A stretch of DNA of 64,000 nt, taken from contig NZ_WRPK01000005.1 in NCBI RefSeq assembly GCF_009755815.1, positions 124,001 through 188,000 of the forward strand. Reading direction: 5' to 3'. Source of the DNA: Flavisphingomonas formosensis (GTDB taxonomy: Bacteria > Pseudomonadota > Alphaproteobacteria > Sphingomonadales > Sphingomonadaceae). Of the stretch, positions 34,595-41,983 are shown in pieces. A model generated the notes under the pieces. The model ran no database searches, was not told where the DNA came from, and worked only from the letters and a program-made list of their open reading frames with translations. The position numbers and the translations under genes were made by a program. Every line of letters begins with the position of its first letter. Positions within the stretch are counted from its first letter, which is position 1.

Positions 34595-35590
34595 ATGACG
34601 ACAATGTTCCGGTCCACCCGTTCCTTCACCGAGATCGCCGACCTGCTCGCACAGGAGTCCGGCGAGCCCATCGACAGCTATGCCGCCGCCTTCACCGAAA
34701 CGAGCGCCACGGTCCGGCTGGCGGCCACCGACGATGCCATCACGAGCGACATGCCCGACGCCCTGCAGATGCAGCTGGGCGTCGAACTTCTCGTGACGAC
34801 GCTGTTCGACCTGCTGCGGGATACGCGGCTCGAAGCCGTCGCAGAGCGCCTGGCCTGGGGCGTCGTCCACAGCTTCCACAAGGTCAGCCAGCAACTCGAA
34901 GGCGAAGCAGACCGGGCGGCGAAGACACTGGGCGAACGGGTGCGCGAGAATGACGGAAGCGAGATCAGCACGATCGAAATCGAGGAGATGCAGACGCTCT
35001 GCCACGGTCTCGACGAGGCACAGGAAGCCGTCGCCTGCATGCGCGATCATGCCGCGCAGATGTTCCATGCCGAAACCGGCCGGCCCTGGTCAGCCCCGCG
35101 CGCGACGCTCACCAGCAGCAAGCGCACGGCGTCGGTGATCGCAGCCCATGACTTCCTCGCCGCCCGCCGGCAGCGCCGCATCGAGGCCAAGGCGCCAACC
35201 GGGCCGGTGGTCATCTTCTCGGGCGGACAGGAGTGGGAGGATCATGCCCGGATCTGGGCGCTTCTCGACCAGGCGAAGGCGCGCATTCCGGCGATGGTGC
35301 TGGCGACGACGGCGCAGGAAAAGGGGTGCGACGCCATCGCCGCAGCCTGGGCCGCGCGCAGCGGGGTCAAGCTCATCGCTTTCACCCTCAATCGGAAACT
35401 GGGGCAACGCGCCGGATTCGCCCGCAATGAGGAGCTGCTGAAGCTCAAGCCGGTCGAAGCGATCGTCTGCGAAGGATCGGGCCTCCAGTCCCATCTGGCG
35501 CGGATGGTGCGGGATGCTGGCATACCGCGGCACTTCCTCCTGAAGGCGAAACAGCAGCGTGATGAAAGGGCCGCGCGCGCGGCGGCGTGA
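34595..35590 (+). CDS. DUF2493 protein, copy 2
   Basis: A 331-residue protein paralogous to the one at 32092-33093. The C-terminal DUF2493 domain reads VVIFSGGQEWEDHARIWALL, PAMVLATTAQEKGCDAIAAA and LKPVEAIVCEGSGLQSHLAR. The N-terminal half is helical (FTEIADLLAQESGEPIDSYA). The ATG at 34595 follows a strong AAGGAGG that can be masked by an 8-bp hairpin. Two diverged DUF2493 copies in one element suggest non-redundant roles. No enzymatic activity is established for the family, though the SLOG-like fold suggests nucleotide binding. Confidence 0.9.
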   Translation: MTTMFRSTRSFTEIADLLAQESGEPIDSYAAAFTETSATVRLAATDDAITSDMPDALQMQLGVELLVTTLFDLLRDTRLEAVAERLAWGVVHSFHKVSQQLEGEADRAAKTLGERVRENDGSEISTIEIEEMQTLCHGLDEAQEAVACMRDHAAQMFHAETGRPWSAPRATLTSSKRTASVIAAHDFLAARRQRRIEAKAPTGPVVIFSGGQEWEDHARIWALLDQAKARIPAMVLATTAQEKGCDAIAAAWAARSGVKLIAFTLNRKLGQRAGFARNEELLKLKPVEAIVCEGSGLQSHLARMVRDAGIPRHFLLKAKQQRDERAARAAA

Positions 35591-35676
35591 GGCAGGGAGC
35601 CGACGGAGGTCGTGAGGGCTTCGCCGGCTCCCCCTTTTTGTGAGAGGTCGAAGATCGCCGGGCTCGGGAGCCCGGC

Positions 35677-36027
35677 CTAATGGCCGGGTCCGTCGCCCGA
35701 CGATGCGGCGGCCTCGGGGGTCGCCGGCCTCCTGCGCGCGGCTCCGCCGTGCTCGTCGCTGGGACGCCGTTCCGGCGACTTTTGGGGTGGCTGGCCGTGA
35801 GCCGGAAGCGCCTTGAGCGCAGCAATCGCAGCCAGGCCGCCGACCCGAATGGCCTGTCCCACCACATCGCGAAATTCGCGCTCGCTGAGCGTTTCGACGG
35901 GCAGTTCGGTCGCAAGCACGCCATAGCGTGCACGCACCGCACCGCGCACCGTCTCGGCTTCGCGGGCAAGGCTTCTCTGGTCGGCTTCGATCTTCGCGAG
36001 CCGTTCGCGGTCAGTCATCTTGGGCAT
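35677..36027 (-). CDS. TraC-like conjugal transfer accessory protein
   Basis: A 116-residue protein from ATG 36027 (MPKMTDRERLAKIEADQRSL). A helical N-terminus with charged heptad-like spacing (about residues 5-35) is followed by RARYGVLATELPVETLSERE and RVGGLAAIAALKALPAHGQ. This resembles TraC/TraD-type small proteins that lie beside relaxase genes in Ti-type and sphingomonad elements and help process oriT. The frame is open further upstream but without coding character. The Shine-Dalgarno is embedded in a stable hairpin. The Pro/Arg-rich C-terminus is probably disordered. Confidence 0.65.
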   Translation of the reverse strand: MPKMTDRERLAKIEADQRSLAREAETVRGAVRARYGVLATELPVETLSEREFRDVVGQAIRVGGLAAIAALKALPAHGQPPQKSPERRPSDEHGGAARRRPATPEAAASSGDGPGH

Positions 36028-36033
36028 TCTCGA

Positions 36034-36049
36034 CTCCTTGGAAAAGGAG
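36034..36049 (-). promoter_or_regulatory. Hairpin sequestering the Shine-Dalgarno of the TraC-like gene
   Basis: On the minus strand CTCCTT, a 4-nt loop and AAGGAG form a perfect 6-bp stem. The AAGGAG (36039-36034) is the Shine-Dalgarno of the gene starting at 36027, 6 nt upstream of the ATG. Folding would block ribosome access. It is the second such leader within 1.5 kb. Confidence 0.5.
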
Positions 36050-36498
36050 GTCTGCCCGCCACGCTGTCTTATCCTATGAGCGCCCTGGCCTTGCAACGGC
36101 TTTGGTTGCCGGCGTTCCGCCGGCGAAGGCACAAGGCCCCTCCGGGGTGCCCCGCGCCTGCCGGCACGAGCCGGCGCAGCGGGCGAGCCGCTGCGGAAGG
36201 CAGGACGCACGGCCGAGGGCCGTATCGGAATGCACCGTACGCACGGGTGCTGCGAGCCGATTATCTCGTTCTTTCAGCGGTTTAGGCCTGTCCGACGCGT
36301 CCCCCACGAACGCGGCTCAGTGTCAGACATGGCACCCAGGTTGGCGCGCGGCGCGAGTAAGATACTGATCTTGAACTATAGTTCTGTCTGACAGGTCCGA
36401 CACGCGCGCCGGCGGACTTGCGTCTGGGCAGCCGCCGGCCGCGCGCGAGCCTGGCATTCATCGTGGCGCACAGAGGCGATATTCGGCAAAAGGGGGAC
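36050..36498. other. Intergenic region with inverted repeats, before nuclease-Fic pair
   Basis: About 450 bp without a supportable gene. It contains perfect 8-bp inverted arms TGTCAGAC (near 36320) and GTCTGACA (near 36385) about 60 bp apart, each beside a TGTCCGAC/GGTCCGAC-type motif. A lower-GC segment lies between them (AACTATAGTT near 36372). This looks like a promoter/operator region for the genes starting at 36499; an origin-of-transfer role is a weaker alternative because a TraC-like gene is adjacent. Confidence 0.35.
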
Positions 36499-38101
36499 GT
36501 GCGAAACGAACAAACCCCGACCCGCAAAAGGTGCGCCGCTATCCAACGATGAACTCGGGGAAGCCGCCGAATCGCTTTTCAAACTGCTCTGCGATCGCGC
36601 CCGCCTTCACTGCAACAAGAGCGGGCGGGACCGAGCGGGCTGGGACTTCGTCGTCGACTTTCCCTTGCCAGAATCCGGAGGGACTATCCCTCTCGATCAG
36701 CGCCAGAAGACACGCTGCAACATCCAGTTGAAGGCGTCGGCGTCAGGAAACCGCGCGGTCTCGCTGAAGTTGTCGGCCGCCGAGCAACTCGCGAAGGACG
36801 CCCAGCCAGCCTTCATCGTCCACGTCCGCCTCCGGCGCGATGGGGAGCCGTTGAAGGGCTATCTCATTCATCTGCTTGGCGATCCCCTGGCGAAGCTGCT
36901 GCGCCGCTTGCGCGAGGCCGAAGCGCGGGGACGACATGATACCCACAACCTCAAGATCAGCTTCGACCACCGCAGGCACGGCCAACCATTCGATCTTACG
37001 CCGGACGGGCTTCGCAATGCCCTTGCCATCGCCTGCGGACCTGATCCGGCCACCTACGTCCAGGAGAAGCTGCGGCAGCTGCATGAGCTCGGATACGAAG
37101 ACGCGCGCATCGTCGGCAACGCCCTGTTCCGGGTTGAGAGCGAAGATCATCTCTCGCGCGTCCTTCTGGGAGTCGAACCGCTGCGACCCGTTCGTCTTGA
37201 AACCTTCGACACGCGCTTTGGCATTCCGATTCCCTATGCCTCAGATCTCTTCAGCGAGCTTGAGGAGATCATGGTGGAGCCCCCGAGCGCCGGTGTCTGC
37301 GTCATCGCGATCACGGGGCCACCGCTTGCCCCCGCAGCCATATTTAGGACGGAGATGCTGTTTGCGCCGCCGTTCGACGGAGAGTTACGGATGCTCCTGC
37401 GGCACCCCGACATCAGCGTCCGCTTCAAGGAGACCGACGTCGCCTACGAGGCCGAGTGCGTCTTTACCGACCGGGCGCGCAGCCTGGCCGACATGGTGAC
37501 CCTGTTGCGCGCACTCACCTATCTGGGATCGGGCAAGGCGATCATGTCGCTGACCGGCGAGGGGGGAAGTTTCGGTCCCATCCGGCAGCCGCTGAGCACC
37601 CCGCTGACCGGGCCCTATCTGGAGGATCTTCCCGCGCTCGCGCGTCTCGCGTCGGATTGGCAGAGCCTGCTCGAGCTGGCCGGCATCTCCTCGCAAGCGG
37701 AGCTCACCATGGATGATCTCTGGTCCGCCCATCGGGCTGCGCTGGCGGCCGACCTCCTGCTGCATACCGACAAGAAAGCAGGCTTCGCCTTCGACCGGAA
37801 CGAGCTCGTGGGCATAGCCGACAGCGTCAAGGCGATCTATTTCGATAGCTGCCAAATCGCTGGCGAGGGGATCAGCTATAGCGTCGAAGTGACGCTCGAA
37901 GCGACCGAGGCTCAGCCGGACGTCTTCCGGTCCGTCGAGTTCAATCCCATCGAGGTTCGGCCCAAAGTGGCGGACCTCAATGACTATATGGACGACCTCG
38001 CGGACCGCTTTGGCCCCGGCGTCATGATCCACCCAGACCATGTTCGCAGGGTCGATCCGTCGGAGCTTGAGGTGCCCGATGTTCGGGTGCGTGAGGCCTG
38101 A
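36499..38101 (+). CDS. DUF4365-like nuclease-fold protein with large C-terminal domain
   Basis: The clear part runs in one frame to TGA at 38101 (about 500 residues). Near the N-terminus it shows SNDELGEAAESLFKLLCDRA, CNKSGRDRAGWDFVVDF and CNIQLKASAS. The order D...D...QxK resembles the PD-(D/E)XK nuclease fold of DUF4365-type proteins. The remaining ~380 residues have no family I recognise. No ATG, GTG or TTG precedes the motif in this frame. A GTG at 36499 with AGGGGG upstream reads MRNEQTPTRKR and would join after a one-base shift at about 36522-36529 in CGCAAAAGG. TTG 36665 is the only in-frame alternative and would cut the motif. The Fic gene follows within 8 bp. Confidence 0.6.
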
Positions 38102-38108
38102 AGGGTCG

Positions 38109-38798
38109 GTGGCGGAAGTGCCTAAATCGATCACGATGCCGGTCTGGCAGCTGCATGAGGCGCCAGACTATGACCGCGTCATGGCGCGCGAGTGCGCCGC
38201 GCTATGCCTCCGGATCCAGAGCGATCCGGCCTTCCGACGCGACTTCCTTCATGATCCTCGGCCCTGTCACCGAGACCTGTTCATGCGCTTTGCCCCAACG
38301 TCCTTCCCCGAATATGCCGGGACCTATCGAGGAACATCGGGAACCACGCTCGAGCATCGGCCGATCCACGCAACGAGCATCACCGACGGGAGCAAGCACT
38401 TCGCATTCGCACCCCCCGAGCAGGTGCCGGCGCGCGCAGCGCAACTCCTTGCGACGGTGGAACGCGAGCGTGAAGATGCGCGTACGGCTGACCCGTACGT
38501 GCAGCTTCTTCACCTCACCTATCTCTTCGCCTGGTTCGGCGCGATCCATCCCTTTCTCGATGGAAATGGACATATTCAGCGCGCGTTGTTCGCAGCCGCA
38601 GCCGCAGAGCTGGATATCCCTGTCTCGAACCGCTTCGCCATTCATCCTCGAAGCTATGACCGGCTGCTTGCGTCTCAACTGGAGCTCTTTACGCGCGGCG
38701 GCGGGACGACATACCAGCTCGCGGCCATCGCCGAATATCTGGCCTTTTGGCTCAGTGGCCCTTTCGACCGACCCGGGAGCGGGATCCCTAACCTGTGA
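38109..38798 (+). CDS. Fic/DOC-family protein
   Basis: A 229-residue protein from GTG 38109 (ATG 38136 is an alternative). The Fic active-site loop is visible as HPFLDGNGHIQR, with the catalytic His and the phosphate-binding GNG; the usual Arg after GNG is His here. The flap region and helices (LLHLTYLFAWFGAIHPFL) fit the fold. Fic enzymes transfer AMP or other nucleotides to protein side chains and include toxins and anti-phage effectors. No separate Fic inhibitor helix (SxxxE/N) gene is evident. It is coupled to the nuclease-fold gene just upstream, suggesting a two-gene cargo system. Confidence 0.85.
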   Translation: MAEVPKSITMPVWQLHEAPDYDRVMARECAALCLRIQSDPAFRRDFLHDPRPCHRDLFMRFAPTSFPEYAGTYRGTSGTTLEHRPIHATSITDGSKHFAFAPPEQVPARAAQLLATVEREREDARTADPYVQLLHLTYLFAWFGAIHPFLDGNGHIQRALFAAAAAELDIPVSNRFAIHPRSYDRLLASQLELFTRGGGTTYQLAAIAEYLAFWLSGPFDRPGSGIPNL

Positions 38799-39040
38799 GC
38801 ATTGGACCGGCAGCTATAGGCGCTAATCTAATAGGCCTGTCCGCCCTCGGCGCGGACTACCGTGTCAGCTGCCAGTCACCAGTCGACCAACTTACGCGTG
38901 TCGATTCAGCGGCTGCAACGGCACGTACGCCAGAAGCGGTCATTCGCGCGCTTGTAACTTCCCGGGCAGCAAGACGTCTCAATTTCAGCGGTTCAATTGG
39001 CCTGCCGCTGATCCCAAAAGCGGGTGCTCTGGGACACGCC

Positions 39041-39790
39041 CTACTCAGGCTCGACGCTATCCGCTTCTCCTGGAGAGATTCCGCGCTCGCGCTGTTTCTG
39101 CGCTTCCTCAAGAATAGCTGGCTCGTAAACCCGCATCAGCGTCAAGGCAGCGAACACACGGTCCCACAAGTTTGCCGAATTAACACCTGGCGTCTTGCGC
39201 CGCGCGTAGGTGAACAGCGATTCGGCGCGTGCGTAGAGGGCGGCAGCCTGGATGATGTGGATCGCCAATAGATCGGTGTTGATGTCAGTGCCAGACACCA
39301 AGGGCCGGGTGCGGGCGGAAAATATCTGGGCTTCACGAAGGATGCTTTCGATGCGCTCGGCAACGTCCTCAGCATCGGTCAGCTCAACGATCCTTTCGAG
39401 CGAATCAAGAAGTTCGTACGGAAATGGCGGCAGGTTGGCAGTTACGGGTTGGACCGAATTCGGATCATGGTCTTCAGGATAGAGCTTTGCCGCTGCTGGC
39501 CACGCTGCATGTAATGCCTCGCCGGCCTCTTGGGCAAACTCACAAATCGAACTCAATGTCGTCGGCAGCGACGCGCGAGCTGCTCGCAACCTTGCTGTTC
39601 GCTCACGATCAGCCTGATCCTTGATTGCTGCGATCTGGTCGCGCGCAACTTCGATCTGCAACCTCGCCGCGTTGACCTGCTTTTGCGCAAAACGGGCCGC
39701 ATAGAGCGCCGCTCCCACAGCGAGGAGCCCGGTAATCAGTGTCTGGAAATCGTAAATCCAGTGTCCCACCGTGAGGAAAAAGCACGCCAC
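39041..39790 (-). CDS. Membrane-anchored coiled-coil hypothetical protein
   Basis: A 249-residue protein from GTG 39790 (VACFFLTVGHWIYDFQTLIT), with GAGAGGGGG about 8 nt upstream; a longer ATG start at 39931 is less likely because it overlaps the divergent gene region. One transmembrane segment (YDFQTLITGLLAVGAALYAA) is followed by a coiled coil rich in Gln, Arg and Ala (ARLQIEVARDQIAAIKDQAD). The helical C-terminal domain has LLDSLERIVELTDAEDVAER. No family is recognised. Membrane plus coiled-coil proteins of this size are common in phage-defence cargo, but this is inference from location. Confidence 0.7.
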   Translation of the reverse strand: MACFFLTVGHWIYDFQTLITGLLAVGAALYAARFAQKQVNAARLQIEVARDQIAAIKDQADRERTARLRAARASLPTTLSSICEFAQEAGEALHAAWPAAAKLYPEDHDPNSVQPVTANLPPFPYELLDSLERIVELTDAEDVAERIESILREAQIFSARTRPLVSGTDINTDLLAIHIIQAAALYARAESLFTYARRKTPGVNSANLWDRVFAALTLMRVYEPAILEEAQKQRERGISPGEADSVEPE

Positions 39791-40014
39791 GCGGTCGCCC
39801 CCTCTCTGATGCCCCGGGGGGGACCTATCACAACGTAGCGGGACGCTACAGCGACGGTCATGAATTGTTTCCGACCAATCGTTACGAAGCCTATCGAGTC
39901 CTTTGCCCCGCGGGTATATGCGTGGTCGCAATCACTCATGAAGAGTGGGGACCATTTCTCAAATGGTCGGGGGCAACAATAGAATCGCATCCATCGGTGG
40001 AGGGATGGGAATTC

Positions 40015-41346
40015 ATGTCGGAACGGGTCTCTTCAACGCCACAGTCGCCCCTGGGCCGTGCATATCTGCTCTACCGCCGACAGGTAATCTCTGCAGCACC
40101 GATCATGCAGTTTGTCCAGGTGGAGGTTCTTGATGCCCTAGCGCGCCTTTCTGGCGATCTCCCCACCGCGGCTTTTGCCGAAGCCAGCGGGGCGCTGGGC
40201 TACTTGCTCGCGGACCCCGCGCTGGCGTCCGATCCGGAGAAGCAGCGCACCTTCCACATGTACTATCGCACGGCCGAGAATGCGGCTTTCCCCGCCACGG
40301 CTGCTTACCTGGCGGAATGCGGAAAACTTAGCGGTCTGACCCAGGATCTCAGTCTCACCGCGATCGACTTGCCTACGCTCCGCACCATTGATGAGAAGGC
40401 CCACAGCGACCCCGCATTCAAAAACTTTGTCGGTCAGCTCTGCGCAAAGCTGGGAGAGGTGCAGTCAGCGCCGGATGCTAAGGCCTATGCGCAGTTCTTC
40501 GAAATCTATGGCGAGGCGATCGTGATGCTCCTTCTTCGGGCGCGCAAGGTCCGCGTCAAGCGGCTCCCGGAAGCGAAGACGTCGATGCCAGACTTCGAGT
40601 GCGAGACTGACGATGGAAAGCGGTTCTTCATCGAGGTCAAGTCACTCGATGTCGTTGACGGAATCTACCGTCACAAGGAAATGCTTCATGACGCGCTCGA
40701 CAGTGAGGTCGAGCACGAGCGGCAGCGAAGGCAAGGGAAGCGGATAACAGCCTCCGAGCGTGAAATCGCGCCTTACAGGAAATCAGGTGCCGACCCCACG
40801 TACGATCCGCGGTCTCTCAACCGCGTGATCGATACACTTCGGAGCAAGTGGCGACAGGCATTCAAGGCCTCGCAGTTCGCACAAGGGCCAACATTCGCTT
40901 TGGCTGTCGTCGATCGCTTAGTGCTGCCAGCCTCACAGGATGATCTCGCGCCATACTATTTTGACGACGCTCTCGATGGCGGCGTCTCGAGCGGCGTTCT
41001 ATGGCAGGCCGCTTTTGGGCGCGAGGGCGGGCTTGTCCTCCGGAGGCCCGACTTTGCTGGAAAACCGGGCGTGGAGGGCATCATCACGGCCCCCGGCATC
41101 TTCGTCGACGACACTCAACCTTTTGACGCGGTGGGCATTATCGTGCTCGACGTCCATGGCGGACAACGGCTCGCCTTTGGCTTGGCCTCGCCGCATTCGA
41201 TCAGCGACGATTGGACAGCCGATGATACCGAGGGTGTTCTCGGAAGCTTCTGCGACTTTTGGAACGATGCTCATCACAGCAGAGGCTTTGAACTGGCACG
41301 TAGGGTCAATCCCGTGGCCGTCTCTGACGCCAAACCATTCCGTTAG
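40015..41346 (+). CDS. Hypothetical protein with PD-(D/E)XK-like nuclease motif
   Basis: A 443-residue protein from ATG 40015 (MSERVSSTPQSPLGRAYLLY), with GGAGGGA 9 nt upstream; a TTG at 39865 extends the frame but lacks these features. In the middle it reads FEIYGEAIVMLLLRARKVRV, MPDFECETDDGKRFFIEVKS, i.e. the Asp, then Glu-x-Lys typical of restriction-like nucleases. A charged helix (EVEHERQRRQGKRI) and a C-terminal region with FIVDD-like strands follow. It is transcribed divergently from the membrane/coiled-coil gene. A DNA- or RNA-cleaving effector is plausible; the target is unknown. Confidence 0.65.
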   Translation: MSERVSSTPQSPLGRAYLLYRRQVISAAPIMQFVQVEVLDALARLSGDLPTAAFAEASGALGYLLADPALASDPEKQRTFHMYYRTAENAAFPATAAYLAECGKLSGLTQDLSLTAIDLPTLRTIDEKAHSDPAFKNFVGQLCAKLGEVQSAPDAKAYAQFFEIYGEAIVMLLLRARKVRVKRLPEAKTSMPDFECETDDGKRFFIEVKSLDVVDGIYRHKEMLHDALDSEVEHERQRRQGKRITASEREIAPYRKSGADPTYDPRSLNRVIDTLRSKWRQAFKASQFAQGPTFALAVVDRLVLPASQDDLAPYYFDDALDGGVSSGVLWQAAFGREGGLVLRRPDFAGKPGVEGIITAPGIFVDDTQPFDAVGIIVLDVHGGQRLAFGLASPHSISDDWTADDTEGVLGSFCDFWNDAHHSRGFELARRVNPVAVSDAKPFR

Positions 41347-41683
41347 GAGCAGTTCGCTCCATTTCGACCGGTTGCTTAAATGGGACGAAACGACCATCGA
41401 CCGGACCTATTGCTGGCTCTTGCTGAGCATCGCTGACCCGCTGCTGTGCATTGGGATCATCGAGCTTCTCTTGTCGCTTCCGGTGGCAGTCAGGAAACCG
41501 CTGGTTGTAGTCTGCTGATAGGAGCTGGCGTTTGACCATCCGCTGTGAACTCGCTGGAATGTCTCAAACTCGGTCGCTGACTACAACGCCAACCGGGGCT
41601 GGGTGATTGAGTTGGACAACGATCGCTGCTAAGAAGGGGGCGCTTCACGACAGTCTGGTCGAGCTCCGAACAGGAGCATCGAC
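41347..41683. other. Non-coding region upstream of transfer genes, oriT candidate
   Basis: About 340 bp with no supportable gene, lying directly upstream of the RHH/coupling-protein/relaxase operon. In MobF-type elements the nicking site is often located here, beside a small RHH protein gene. Short repeats such as CGACCGG and CGACCATCGACCGG near 41370-41405 are visible. I cannot identify a nic site with confidence. Confidence 0.3.
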
Positions 41684-41983
41684 ATGGTTCGCATCAGTGT
41701 ACGCGTGGAAGCCGCTCTTTATGAACGGCTTCACAAGCGCGCGTCCGGCGCCGAGCTGTCCTTTTCCGCCTTCATTCGCTCAGTGCTCGAGCAGGCGGCT
41801 GATCCGGGCGGGCGTTATATCTACTCGTCGCAGGACGAGATCCTCGCCACGTGCATCCAGATCTTATCGATCCTTGCGACATCCGTCGGCAATCGCGCGC
41901 CCGACACGCTCGCCAAAGGAATGGAGGAGGCCAAGAACCTGCTCCGTCAGCGCGGCCTGCTCGATCCGGAGCAGGACATATGA
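41684..41983 (+). CDS. Ribbon-helix-helix accessory protein of the relaxosome
   Basis: A 99-residue protein. The start MVRISVRVEAALYERLHKRA, then LSFSAFIRSVLEQAAD is a ribbon-helix-helix DNA-binding pattern (short strand, two helices). The second half is helical (ILATCIQILSILATSVGNRA). AGGAGC precedes the ATG. Its stop overlaps the start of the coupling-protein gene by 4 bp. Small RHH proteins in this place (TraM/TrwA-like) usually bind oriT and recruit the relaxase or control the operon. Function by position and fold only. Confidence 0.75.
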   Translation: MVRISVRVEAALYERLHKRASGAELSFSAFIRSVLEQAADPGGRYIYSSQDEILATCIQILSILATSVGNRAPDTLAKGMEEAKNLLRQRGLLDPEQDI

